Source of the DNA: Misgurnus anguillicaudatus
Lineage: Eukaryota > Chordata > Actinopteri > Cypriniformes > Cobitidae
Length of the DNA stretch: 64,000 nucleotides
Direction of reading: 5' to 3'
Assembly (NCBI RefSeq): GCF_027580225.2
Contig: NW_027395276.1
Coordinates: forward strand, 248,001-312,000
A program made the translations under genes and the position numbers. This document shows, piece by piece, positions 9,757 through 21,609 of this stretch. Every line of letters begins with the position of its first letter. The stretch's first letter is position 1. The notes below the pieces were generated by a model, which did not search any database, was not told the origin of the DNA, and was given only the letters and a program-made list of their open reading frames with translations.

Positions 9757-12206
9757 GCGCCTTAAGACCGAGACCTTAGCCCTTTGGGTCCCTTATCCTC
9801 CAGGAGGGGCCCTTTCCAACGACCCCACCCCCGTCTCCGTACCCCCTCCCCCGGCCGAGATACGACCCCGGGAACATCGCCCCGTCTACCCGACCACCGT
9901 GCACCCGAGGCCGGCCTTGGACCCCGCGACGGACACCCTGGAGCTCGTACCCGTCGCACCGTTCGGTCCCTGCCATCCCACTCTTAAGCACTCCCCCACC
10001 GGACTAAGCCCCATCCTCCCGGCCCTTCTGGAGAACCAAACAGTTGGTCAACCCCAAAATTTCTCCAACCGTTGGTCAACCCGAAAGATTTCCCAGCAGT
10101 TGGTCAACCCCAATCGACTTAGGTTTTGGAGCGTTCGCGTTTCCAGCAGTTGGTCAACCTCAATCACCTTAGGTTTTGGAGCGTTCGCGTTTCCAGCAGT
10201 TGGTCAACCTCAATCGACTTAGGTTTTGGAGCGTTCGAGTTTCCAGCAGTTGGTCAACCTCAATCGACTTAGGTTTTGGAGTGTTCGCGTTTCCAGCAGT
10301 TGGTCAACCTCAATCGACTTGGGTTTTGGAGCGTTCGAGTTTCCAGCAGTTGGTCAACCTCAATCGACTTAGGCTCTGGAGCTTTCGCCTCTCCAGCAGT
10401 TGGTCAACCCCAACGACTTAGGCTCTTGAGCTTTCACTTCTCCAGCAGTTGGTCAACCCCATCGACTTAGGTTCTGGGGCGTTCGCTTCTCCTGCCATAG
10501 ACTTAGGTTCTAGAGCTTTCGCCTCTCCGACAGTTGGTCAACCCCAATCGACTTAGGCTCTGGAGCTTTCACTTCTCCAGCAGTTGGTCAACCCCATCGA
10601 CTTAGGTTCTGGGGCGTTCGCTTCTCCTGCCATCGACTTAGGTTCTGGAGCTTTCGCCTCTCCGACAGTTGGTCAACCTCGATCGACTTAGCTATATACC
10701 CGATGGCACCTGTTCGCCCTACCGTCCCCCACAAAGGGGGAACCCGCCGGGTCCGCGGCCGGGAGGGTGCGCCTCGGTCGGCCCGGGGGACCGGAGATAC
10801 TTCCGGTCGAAAATCCGAATTTCGTTACCGCGCCGCTCCGGCGCCTCGGGCCCGGGTCCTTCGACCTTCGGGTCGATCGGTTCGCCGGAGGGGCCCTTTC
10901 GAACGAGCCCACCCGCGAGTATCTGGCCCTTTCCGCGGCGGAGATACGGGGGGCCGTCTCCGGATTTTCCCACGGCCGCTGCTCGGGCGCCTTAAGTCCG
11001 AGGACGTCGCCTTCGGGGTCGGTCGCTCTACCCGAGGGGACATTTCAATCGAGCCCGCCCTCGACCCTCCGACCCTTTCCGCGGCCGAGATACGGCGGTT
11101 CGAAAAAAAAAAAACGCTCGTCCGGAGTTCGCGCGCCCGTAGCGTCCGCTGCGTTCGTCCGCCGGAGGCGCGGCCGGTCTCGTTCGAAAGGTCTCTCTCG
11201 GGGCTTTCCGGGGACGCCGACCCCGAGTCCGTGCGACCCCGTGGACCGGAGATACTTTCGGTCGAATATCCGAATTTCGTTACCGCGCCGCTCCGGCGCC
11301 TCGGGCCCGGGGCCTTCGACCTTCGGGTCGATTGTTCCGCCGGAGGGGCCCTTTCGACCGAGCCCACCCGCGAGTATCTGGCCCTTTCCTCGGCGGAGAT
11401 ACGGGGGGGGCGTCTCCGGATTTTCCCACGGCCGCTGCTCGGGCGCCTTAATTCCGAGGACGTCGCCTTCGGGGTCGGTCGCTCTACCCGAGGGGACCTT
11501 TCGAACGAGCCCGCCCTCGACCCTCCGACCCTTTCCGCGGCCGAGATACGGCGGATCGAAAAAAAAAAACGCTGGTCCGGAGTTCGCGCGCCCGTAGTGT
11601 CCGTTGCGTTCGTCCGCCGGAGGCGCGGCCGGTCTCGTTCGAAAGGTCTTTCCCGGGGCTTTTCGGCGACGCCGGCCCCGAGTCCGTGCGACCCCGGAGA
11701 CCGGAGATACTTCCGGTCGAATTTCGGAAAACTTCGAACGGCCGTATCTCGGGCGCCTCGGGCCCGGGTCCTTCGACCTTCGGGTCGATTGTCCCGCCGG
11801 AGGGACCCTTTCGAACGAGCCCACCCGCGAGTATCTGGCCCCTTCCGCGGCGGAGATACGGGGGGCCGTCTCTGGATTTTCCCACTGCCGCTGCTCGGGC
11901 GCCTTAAGTCCGAGTACGTCGCCCTCGGGGTCGTTCGCTCTACCCGAGGCGACCTTTCGAACGAGCCCGCCCTCGACCCTCCGACCCTTTCCGCGGCCGA
12001 GATACGGCGGTTCGAAAAAAAAAAAACGCTCGTCCGGAGTTCGCGCGCCCGTAGCGTCCGCTTCGTTCGTTCGCCGGAGGCGCGGCCGGTCTCGTTCGAA
12101 AGGTCTCTCTCGGGGCTTTCCGGGGACGCCGGCCTCGGGTCCATGCGACCCCGGGGGCCGGAGATACGGACTTCCACCGCTGCACCTTTAAACGGCCGTA
12201 GCTCAG
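9757..12206. repeat. Monomer 5, type A1 (2,450 bp)
   Basis: Complete A monomer with 50-bp array 10041-10691 and three GC blocks. Private variants shared only with monomer 4 include ACAAA in the hairpin loop near 10730 and GTAGTGTCCG near 11595. A run of eight G follows GAGATAC near 11403, where other copies have five to seven. Confidence 0.93.
10041..10691. repeat. 50-bp subrepeat array, monomer 5
   Basis: A-type array with the same variants as the array at 8016, supporting sister origin of monomers 4 and 5. Confidence 0.95.
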
Positions 12207-14450
12207 GCGCCTTAAGACCGAGACCTTAGCCCTTTGGGTCCCTTATACTCCAAGAGGGGCCCTTTCCAACGACCCCACCCCCGTCTCCGTACCCCCCTCC
12301 CCCGGCCGAGATACGACCCCGGGAACATCGCCCCGTCTACCCGACCACCGTGCACCCGAGGCCGGCCTCGGACCCCGCGACGGACACCCTGGAGCTCGTA
12401 CCCGTCGCACCGTTCGGTCCCTGCCATCCCACTCTTAAGCACTCCCCCACCGGACTAAGCCCCATCCTCCCGGCCCTTCTGGAGAACCAAACAGTTGGTC
12501 AACCCCAAAATTTCTCCAACCGTTGGTCAACCCGAAAGATTTTCCAGCAGTTGGTCAACCCCAATCGACTGAGGTTTTGGAGCGTTCGCGTTTCCAGCAG
12601 TTGGTCAACCTCAATCGACTTAGGTTTTGGAGCGTTCGAGTTTCCAGCAGTTGGTCAACCTCAATCGACTTAGGTTTTGGAGTGTTCGCGTTTCCAGCAG
12701 TTGGTCAACCTCAATCGACTTAGGTTTTGGAGCGTTCGCGTTTCCAGCAGTTGGTCAACCTCAATCGACTTAGGCTCTGGAGCTTTCGCCTCTCCAGCAG
12801 TTGGTCAACCTCAATCGACTGAGGTTTTGGAGCGTTCGCGTTTCCAGCAGTTGGTCAACCTCAATCGACTGAGGTTTTGGAGCGTTCGCGTTTCCAGCAG
12901 TTGGTCAACCTCAATCGACTTAGGTTTTGGAGCGTTCGAGTTTCCAGCAGTTGGTCAACCTCAATCGACTTAGGTTTTGGAGTGTTCGCGTTTCCAGCAG
13001 TTGGTCAACCTCAATCGACTTAGGTTTTGGAGCGTTCGCGTTTCCAGCAGTTGGTCAACCTCAATCGACTTAGGCTCTGGAGCTTTCGCCTCTCCAGCAG
13101 TTGGTCAACCCCAACGACTTAGGCTCTTGAGCTTTCACTTCTCCAGCAGTTGGTCAAACCCATCGACTTAGGTTCTGGGGCGTTCCCTTCTCCTGCCATA
13201 GACTTAGGTTCTAGAGCTTTCGCCTCTCCGACAGTTGGTCAACCCCAATCGACTTAGGCTCTGGAGCTTTCACTTCTCCAGCAGTTGGTCAACCCCATCG
13301 ACTTAGGTTCTGGGGCGTTCGCTTCTCCTGCCATCGACTTAGGTTCTGGAGCTTTCGCCTCTCCGACAGTTGGTCAACCTCGATCGACTTAGCTATATAC
13401 CCGATGGCACCTGTTCGCCCTACCGTCCCCCGCGAAGGGGGAACCCGCCGGGTCCGCGGCCGGGAGGGTGCGCCTCGGTCGGCCCGGGGGACCGGAGATA
13501 CTTCCGGTCGAAAATCCGAATTTCGTTACCGCGCCGCTCCGGCGCCTCGGGCCCGGGTCCTTCGACCTTCGGGTCGGTCGGTCCGCCGGAGGGGCCCTTT
13601 CGAACGAGCCCACCCGCGAGTATCTGGCCCTTTCCGCAGCGGAGATACGGGGGGCCGTCTCCGGATTTTCCCACGGCCGCTGCTCGGGCGCCTTAAGTCC
13701 GAGGACGTCGCCTTCGGGGTCGGTCGCTCTACCCGAGGGGACCTTTCAAACGAGCCCGCCCTCGACCCTCCGACCCTTTCCGCGGCCGAGATACGGCGGT
13801 TCGAAAAAAAAAAAATGCTCGTCCGGAGTTCGCGCGCCCTTAGCGTCCGCTGCATTCGTCCGCCGGAGGCGCGGTTGGTCTCGTTCGAAAGGTCTCTCTC
13901 GGGGCTTTCCGGGGAAACCGACCCCGAGTCCGTGCGACCCCGTGGACCGGAGATACTTCCGGTCGAATATCCGAATTTCGTTAACGCGCCGCTCCGGCGC
14001 CTCGGGCCCGGGGCCTTCGACCTTCGGGTCGATTGTTCCGCCGGAGGGGCCCTTTCGAACGAGCCCACCCGCGAGTATCTGGCCCTTTCCTCGGCGGAGA
14101 TACGGGGGGCCGTCTCCGGATTTTCCCACTGCCGCTGCTCGGGCGCCTTAAGTCCGAGGACGTCGCCCTCGGGGTCGTTCGCTCTACCCGAGGGGACCTT
14201 TCGAACGAGCCCGCCCTCGACCCTCCGACCCTTTCCGCGGCCGAGATACGGCGGATCGAAAAAAAAAAAACGCTGGTCCGGAGTTCGCGCGCCCGTAGCG
14301 TCTGTTGCGTTCGTCCGCCGGAGGCGCGGCCGGTCTCGTTCGAAAGGTCTTTCCCGGGGCTTTTCGGCGACGCTGGCCCCGAGTTTGTGCGACCCCGGGG
14401 GCCGGAGATACGGACTTCCACCGCTGCACCTTTAAACGGCCGTAGCTCGG
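12207..14450. repeat. Monomer 6, type B0 (2,244 bp)
   Basis: B leader, 50-bp array 12491-13392 and two GC blocks. One additional C lies in the C-run near 12291-12296 of the leader. Other private variants are CCGCAGCGG near 13636, CTGCATTCG near 13852 and GTCTGTTGC near 14300. Confidence 0.92.
12491..13392. repeat. 50-bp subrepeat array, monomer 6
   Basis: B-type array with the 300-bp internal duplication. Private CGTTCCCTTCTCC near 13182. Confidence 0.95.
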
Positions 14451-16921
14451 GCGCCTTAAGACCGAGACCTTAGCCCTTTGGGTCCCTTATCCTCCAGGAG
14501 GGGCCCTTTCCAACGACCCCACCCCCGTCTCCGTACCCCCTCCCCCGGCCGAGATACGACCCCGGGAACATCGCCCCGTCTACCCGACCACCGTGCACCC
14601 GAGGCCGGCCTCGGACCCCGCGACGGACACCCTGGAGCTCGTACCCGTCGCACCGTTCGGTCCCTGCCATCCCACTCTTAAGCACTCCCCCACCGGACTA
14701 AGCCCCATCCTCCCGGCCCTTCTGGAGAACCAAACAGTTGGTCAACCCCAAAATTTCTCCAACCGTTGGTCAACCTGAAAGATTTTCCAGCAGTTGGTCA
14801 ACCCCAATCGACTTAGGTTTTGGAGCGTTCGCGTTTCCAGCAGTTGGTCAACCTCAATCGACTTAGGTTTTGGAGCGTTCGAGTTTCCAGCAGTTGGTCA
14901 ACCTCAATCGACTTAGGTTTTGGAGCGTTCGCGTTTCCAGCAGTTGGTCAACCTCAATCGACTTAGGTTTTGGAGCGTTCGCGTTTCCAGCAGTTGGTCA
15001 ACCTCAATCGACTTAGGTTTTGGAGCGTTCGAGTTTCCAGCAGTTGGTCAACCTCAATCGACTTAGGTTTTGGAGTGTTCGCGTTTCCAGCAGTTGGTCA
15101 ACCTCAATCGACTTAGGTTTTGGAGCGTTCGCGTTTCCAGCAGTTGGTCCACCTCAATCGACTTAGTCTCTGGAGTTTTCGCCTCTCCAGCAGTTGGTCA
15201 ACCCCAACGACTTAGGCTCTTGAGCTTTCACTTCTCCAGCAGTTGGTCAACCCAATCGACTTAGGTTCTGGGGCGTACGCTTCTCCTGCCATAGACTTAG
15301 GTTCTAGAGCTTTCGCCTCTCCGACAGTTGGTCAACCCCAATCGACTTAGGCTCTGGAGCTTTCACTTCTCCAGCAGTTGGTCAACCCCATCAACTTAGG
15401 TTCTGGGGCGTTTGCTTCTCCTGCCATCGACTTAGGTTCTGGAGCTTTCGCCTCTCCGACAGTTGGTCAACCCCGATCGACTTAGCTATATACCCGATGG
15501 CACCTGTTCGCCCTACCGTCCCCCGCGAAGGGGGAACCCGCCGGGTCCGCGGCCGGGAGGGTGCGCCTCGGTCGGCCCGGGGGACCGGAGATACTTCCGG
15601 TCGAAAATCTGAATTTCGTTACCGCGCCGCTCCGGCGCCTCGGGCCCGGGTCCTTCGACCTTCGGGTCGGTCGGTTCGCCGGAGGGGCCCTTTCGAACGA
15701 GCCCACCCGCGAGTATCTGGCCCTTTCCACGGCGGAGATACGGGGGGCCGTCTCCGGATTTTCCCACGGCCGCTGCTCGGGCGCCTTAAGTCCGAGGACG
15801 TCGCCTTCGGGGTCGGTCGATCTACCCGAGGGGACCTTTCAAACGAGCCCGCCCTCGACCCTCCGACCCTTTCCGCGGCCGAGATACGGCGGTTCGAAAA
15901 AAAAAAAACGCTCGTTCGGAGTTCGCGCGCCCGTAGCGTCCGCTGCGTTCGTCCGCCGGAGGCGCGGCCGGTCTCGTTCGAAAGGTCTCTCTCGGCGCTT
16001 TCCGGGGACGCCGACCCCGAGTCCGTGCGACCCCGTGGACCGGAGATACTTCCGGTCGATTATCCGAATTTCGTTAACGCGCCGCTCCGGCGCCTCGGAC
16101 CCGGGGCCTTCGACCTTCGAGTCGATTGTTCCGCCGGAGGGGCCCTTTCGAACGAGCCCACCCGCGAGTATCTGGCCCTTTCCTCGGCGGAGATACGGGG
16201 GGCCGTCTCCGGATTTTCCCACGGCCGCTGCTCAGGCGCCTTAAGTCCGAGGACGTCGCCTTCGGGGTCGGTCGCTCTACCCGAGGGCACCTTTCGAACG
16301 AGCCCGCACTCGACCCTCCGACCCTTTCCGCGGCCGAGATACGGCGGATCGGAAAAAAAAAAACGCTGGTCCGGAGTTCACGCGCCCGTAGCGTCCGTTG
16401 CGTTCGTCCGCCGGAGGCGCGGCCGGTCTCGTTTCGGAATTTCGGAAAACTTCGAACGGCCGTATCTCGGGCGCCTCGGGCCCGGGTCCTTCGACCTTCG
16501 GGTCGATTGTTCCGCCGGAGGGACCCTTTCGAACGAGCCCGCCCGCGAGTATCTGGCCCCTTCCGCGGCGGAGACACGGGGGGCCGTCTCCGGATTTTCC
16601 CACTGCCGCTGCTCGGGCGCCTTAAGTCCGAGGACGTCGCCCTCGGGGTCGTTCGCTCTACCCGAGGCGACCTTTCGAACGAGCCCGCCCCGACCCTCCG
16701 ACCCTTTCCGCGGCCGAGATACGGCGGTTCGAAAAAAAAAACGCTCGTCCGGAGTTCGCGGGCCCTTAGCGTCCGCTGCGTTCGTCCGCCGGAGGCGCGG
16801 CCGGTCTCGTTCGAAAGGTCTCTCTCGGGGCTTTCCGGGGACGCCGGCCTCGGGTCCATGCGACCCCGGGGGCCGGAGATACGGACTTCCACCGCTGCAC
16901 CTTTAAACGGCCGTAGCTCGG
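14451..16921. repeat. Monomer 7, type C0 (2,471 bp)
   Basis: C-type 50-bp array 14735-15485, without the 348-bp duplication of monomer 3, and three GC blocks. It keeps GAATTTCGGAAAAC and GGAGACACGG like monomer 3, which separates C0 from the later C1 copies. The third A-tract is 10 A. Confidence 0.92.
14735..15485. repeat. 50-bp subrepeat array, monomer 7
   Basis: C-type array with a 150-bp duplication of early copies. GGTCCACCTC marker near 15147. CAACCTGAAAG replaces CAACCCGAAAG near 14771. Confidence 0.95.
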
Positions 16922-19370
16922 GCGCCTTAAGACCGAGACCTTAGCCCTTTGGGTCCCTTATCCTCCAGGAGGGGCCCTTTCCAACGACCCCACCCCCGTC
17001 TCCGTACCCCCTCCCCCGGCCGAGATACGACCCCGGGAACATCGCCCCGTCTACCCGACCACCGTGCACCCGAGGCCGGCCTTGGACCCCGCGACGGACA
17101 CCCTGGAGCTCGTACCCGTCGCACCGTTCGGTCCCTGCCATCCCACTCTTAAGCACTCCCCCACCGGACTAAGCCCCATCCTCCCGGCCCTTCTGGAGAA
17201 CCAAACAGTTGGTCAACCCCAAAATTTCTCCAACCGTTGGTCAACCCGAAAGATTTCCCAGCAGTTGGTCAACCCCAATCGACTTAGGTTTTGGAGCGTT
17301 CGCGTTTCCAGCAGTTGGTCAACCTCAATCACCTTAGGTTTTGGAGCGTTCGCGTTTCCAGCAGTTGGTCAACCTCAATCGACTTAGGTTTTGGAGCGTT
17401 CGAGTTTCCAGCAGTTGGTCAACCTCAATCGACTTAGGTTTTGGAGTGTTCGCGTTTCCAGCAGTTGGTCAACCTCAATCGACTTGGGTTTTGGAGCGTT
17501 CGCGTTTCCAGCAGTTGGTCAACCTCAATCGACTTAGGCTCTGGAGCTTTCGCCTCTCCAGCAGTTGGTCAACCCCAACGACTTAGGCTCTTGAGCTTTC
17601 ACTTCTCCAGCAGTTGGTCAACCCCATCGACTTAGGTTCTGGGGCGTTCGCTTCTCCTGCCATAGACTTAGGTTCTAGAGCTTTCGCCTCTCCGACAGTT
17701 GGTCAACCCCAATCGACTTAGGCTCTGGAGCTTTCACTTCTCCAGCAGTTGGTCAACCCCATCGACTTAGGTTCTGGGGCGTTCGCTTCTCCTGCCATCG
17801 ACTTAGGTTCTGGAGCTTTCGCCTCTCCGACAGTTGGTCAACCTCGATCGACTTAGCTATATACCCGATGGCACCTGTTCGCCCTACCGTCCCCCACGAA
17901 GGGGGAACCCGCCGGGTCCGCGGCCGGGAGGGTGCGCCTCGGTCGGCCCGGGGGACCGGAGATACTTCCGGTTGAAAATCCGAATTTCGTTACCGCGCCG
18001 CTCCGGCGCCTCGGGCCCGGGTCCTTCGACCTTCGGGTCGATCGGTTCGCCGGAGGGGCCCTTTCGAACGAGCCCACCCGCGAGTATCTGGCCCTTTCCG
18101 CGGCGGAGATACGGGGGGCCGTCTCCGGATTTTCCCACGGCCGCTGCTCGGGCGCCTTAAGTCCGAGGACGTCGCCTTCGGGGTCGGTCGCTCTACCCGA
18201 GGGGACATTTCAATCGAGCCCGCCCTCGACCCTCCGACCCTTTCCGCGGCCGAGATACGGCGGTTCGAAAAAAAAAAAACGCTCGTCCGGAGTTCGCGCG
18301 CCCGTGGCGTCCGCTGCGTTCGTCCGCCGGAGGCGCGGCCGGTCTCGTTCGAAAGGTCTCTCTCGGGGCTTTCCGGGGACGCCGACCCCGAGTCCGTGCG
18401 ACCCCGTGGACCAGAGATACTTTCGGTCGAATATCCGAATTTCGTTACCGCGCCGCTCCGGCGCCTCGGGCCCGGGGCCTTCGACCTTCGGGTCGATTGT
18501 TCCGCCGGAGGGGCCCTTTCGACCGAGCCCACCCGCGAGTATCTGGACCTTTCCTCGGCGGAGATACGGGGGGGCCGTCTCCGGATTTTCCCACGGCCGC
18601 TGCTCGGGCGCCTTAATTCCGAGGATGTCGCCTTCGGGGTCGGTCGCTCTACCCGAGGGGACCTTTCGAACGAGCCCGCCCTCGACCCTCCGACCCTTTC
18701 CGCGGCCGAGATACGGCGGATCGAAAAAAAAAAACGCTGGTCCGGAGTTCGCGCGCCCGTAGCGTCCGTTGCGTTCGTCCGCCGGAGGCGCGGCCGGTCT
18801 CGTTCGAAAGGTCTTTCCCGGGGCTTTTCGGCGACGCCGGCCCCGAGTCCGTGTGACCCCGGAGACCGGAGATACTTCCGGTCGAATTTCGGAAAACTTC
18901 GAACGGCCGTATCTCGGGCGCCTCGGGCCCGGGTCCTTCGACCTTCGTGTCGATTGTCCCGCCGGAGGGACCCTTTCGAACGAGCCCACCCGCGAGTATC
19001 TGGCCCCTTCCGCGGCGGAGATACGGGGGGCCGTCTCTGGATTTTCCCACTGCCGCTGCTCGGGCGCCTTAAGTCCGAGTACGTCGCCCTCGGGGTCGTT
19101 CGCTCTACCCGAGGCGACCTTTCGAACGAGCCCGCCCTCGACCCTCCGACCCTTTCCGCGGCCGAGATACGGCGGTTCGAAAAAAAAAACGCTCGTCCGG
19201 AGTTCGCGCGCCCGTAGCGTCCGCTTCGTTCGTTCGCCGGAGGCGCGGCCGGTCTCGTTCGAAAGGTCTCTCTCGGGGCTTTCCGGGGACGCCGGCCTCG
19301 GGTCCATGCGACCCCGGGGGGCCGGAGATACTGACTTCCACCGCTGCACCTTTAAACGGCCGTAGCTCAG
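16922..19370. repeat. Monomer 8, type A1 with a C1-like tail (2,449 bp)
   Basis: A-type 50-bp array 17206-17856 and three GC blocks including the A marker GAGTACGTCG near 19077. The tail ends with six G and GGAGATACTGACTTCC near 19325, the form otherwise found at the end of C1 and always preceding B2. The switch lies between about 19085 and 19310. This monomer bridges the trimeric and tetrameric parts of the array. Confidence 0.85.
17206..17856. repeat. 50-bp subrepeat array, monomer 8
   Basis: A-type array of basic A length with the AATCACCTTAGG marker near 17327. Confidence 0.95.
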
Positions 19371-21609
19371 GCGCCTTAAGACCGAGACCTTAGCCCTTTG
19401 GGTCCCTTATACTCCAAGAGGGGCCCTTTCCAACGACCCCACCCCCGTCTCCGTACCCCCTCCCCCGGCCGAGATACGACCCCGGGAACATCGCCCCGTC
19501 TACCCGACCACCGTGCACCCGAGGCCGGCCTCGGACCCCGCGACGGACACCCTGGAGCTCGTACCCGTCGCACCGTTCGGTCCCTGCCATCCCACTCTTA
19601 AGCACTCCCCCACCGGACTAAGCCCCATCCTCCCGGCCCTTCTGGAGAACCAAACAGTTGGTCAACCCCAAAATTTCTCCAACCGTTGGTCAACCCGAAA
19701 GATTTTCCAGCAGTTGGTCAACCCCAATCGACTGAGGTTTTGGAGCGTTCGCGTTTCCAGCAGTTGGTCAACCTCAATCGACTTAGGTTTTGGAGCGTTC
19801 GAGTTTCCAGCAGTTGGTCAACCTCAATCGACTTAGGTTTTGGAGTGTTCGCGTTTCCAGCAGTTGGTCAACCTCAATCGACTTAGGTTTTGGAGCGTTC
19901 GCGTTTCCAGCAGTTGGTCAACCTCAATCGACTTAGGCTCTGGAGCTTTCGCCTCTCCAGCAGTTGGTCAACCTCAATCGACTGAGGTTTTGGAGCGTTC
20001 GCGTTTCCAGCAGTTGGTCAACCTCAATCGACTGAGGTTTTGGAGCGTTCGCGTTTCCAGCAGTTGGTCAACCTCAATCGACTTAGGTTTTGGAGCGTTC
20101 GAGTTTCCAGCAGTTGGTCAACCTCAATCGACTTAGGTTTTGGAGTGTTCGCGTTTCCAGCAGTTGGTCAACCTCAATCGACTTAGGTTTTGGAGCGTTC
20201 GCGTTTCCAGCAGTTGGTCAACCTCAATCGACTTAGGCTCTGGAGCTTTCGCCTCTCCAGCAGTTGGTCAACCCCAACGACTTAGGCTCTTGAGCTTTCA
20301 CTTCTCCAGCAGTTGGTCAAACCCATCGACTTAGGTTCTGGGGCGTTCGCTTCTCCTGCCATAGACTTAGGTTCTAGAGCTTTCGCCTTTCCGACAGTTG
20401 GTCAACCCCAATCGACTTAGGCTCTGGAGCTTTCACTTCTCCAGCAGTTGGTCAACCCCATCGACTTAGGTTCTGGGGCGTTCGCTTCTCCTGCCATCGA
20501 CTTAGGTTCTGGAGCTTTCGCCTCTCCGACAGTTGGTCAACCTCGATCGACTTAGCTATATACCCGATGGCACCTGTTCGCCCTACCGTCCCCCGCGAAG
20601 GGGGAACCCGCCGGGTCCGCGGCCGGGAGGGTGCGCCTCTGTCGGCCCGGGGGACCGGAGATACTTCCGGTCGAAAATCCGAATTTCGTTACCGCGCCGC
20701 TCCGGCGCCTCGGGCCCGGGTCCTTCGACCTTCGGGTCGGTCGGTCCGCCGGAGGGGCCCTTTCGAACGAGCCCACCCGCGAGTATCTGGCCCTTTCCGC
20801 GGCGGAGATACGGGGGGCCGTCTCCGGATTTTGCCACGGCCGCTGCTCGGGCGCCTTAAGTCCGAGGACGTCGCCTTCGGGGTCGGTCGCTCTACCCGAG
20901 GGGACCTTTCAAACGAGCCCGCCCTCGACCCTCCGACCCTTTCCGCGGCCGAGATACGGCGGTTCGAAAAAAAAAATGCTCGTCCGGAGTTCGCGCGCCC
21001 TTAGCGTCCGCTGCGTTCGTCCGCCGGAGGCGCGGTTGGTCTCGTTCGAAAGGTCTCTCTCGGGGCTTTCCGGGGAAACCGACCCCGAGTCCGTGCGACC
21101 CCGTGGACCGGAGATACTTCCGGTCGAATATCCGAATTTCGTTAACGCGCCGCTCCGGCGCCTCGGGCCCGGGGCCTTCGACCTTCGGGTCGATTGTTCC
21201 GCCGGAGGGGCCCTTTCGAACGAGACCACCCGCGAGTATCTGGCCCTTTCCTCGGCGGAGATACGGGGGGCCGTCTCCGGATTTTCCCACTGCCGCTGCT
21301 CGGGCGCCTTAAGTCCGAGGACGTCGCCCTCGGGGTCGTTCGCTCTACCCGAGGGGACCTTTCGAACGAGCCCGCCCTCGACCCTCCGACCCTTTCCGCG
21401 GCCGAGATACGGCGGATCGAAAAAAAAAAACGCTGGTCAGGAGTTCGCGCGCCCGTAGCGTCCGTTGCGTTCGTCCGCCGGAGGCGCGGCCGTCTCGTTC
21501 GAAAGGTCTTTCCCGGGGCTTTTCGGCGACGCTGGCCCCGAGTTTGTGCGACCCTGGGGGCCGGAGATACGGACTTCCACCGCTGCACCTTTAAACGGCC
21601 GTAGCTCGG
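19371..21609. repeat. Monomer 9, type B2 (2,239 bp)
   Basis: B leader, 50-bp array 19655-20555 and two GC blocks. B2 markers are CGCCTTTCCGACAG near 20385, CCTCTGTCGG near 20636 and TTTTGCCACGG near 20830. A one-base loss gives GCGGCCGTCTCG near 21486. A private CAGGAG replaces CCGGAG near 21438. Confidence 0.92.
19655..20555. repeat. 50-bp subrepeat array, monomer 9
   Basis: B2-type array with a 300-bp internal duplication (near 19840 and 20140) and the CGCCTTTCCGACAG marker in register 1. Confidence 0.95.

Larger units (their letters stand above)
374..19370. repeat. Left subarray with trimeric A-B-C order
   Basis: Eight monomers run in the order A1-B0-C0-A1(truncated)-A1-B0-C0-A1, and a partial C0 precedes them at 1-373. 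The trimer copies are 374-7731 (7,358 bp) and 9757-16921 (7,165 bp). B0 and C0 lack the private variants of the B1, B2 and C1 types found further right. The extra A copies at 7732 and 16922 break strict periodicity. Confidence 0.85.

Noticed and set aside
8678..10222. Longest open frame (514 codons, plus strand)
   Set aside because: It crosses a hairpin, several A-tracts, the deletion junction at 9757 and a 50-mer array. The same region is open in other frames and on the other strand. Homologous monomers do not keep the frame because A-tract lengths differ, and the residues are low-complexity Arg/Pro/Ser/Gly.
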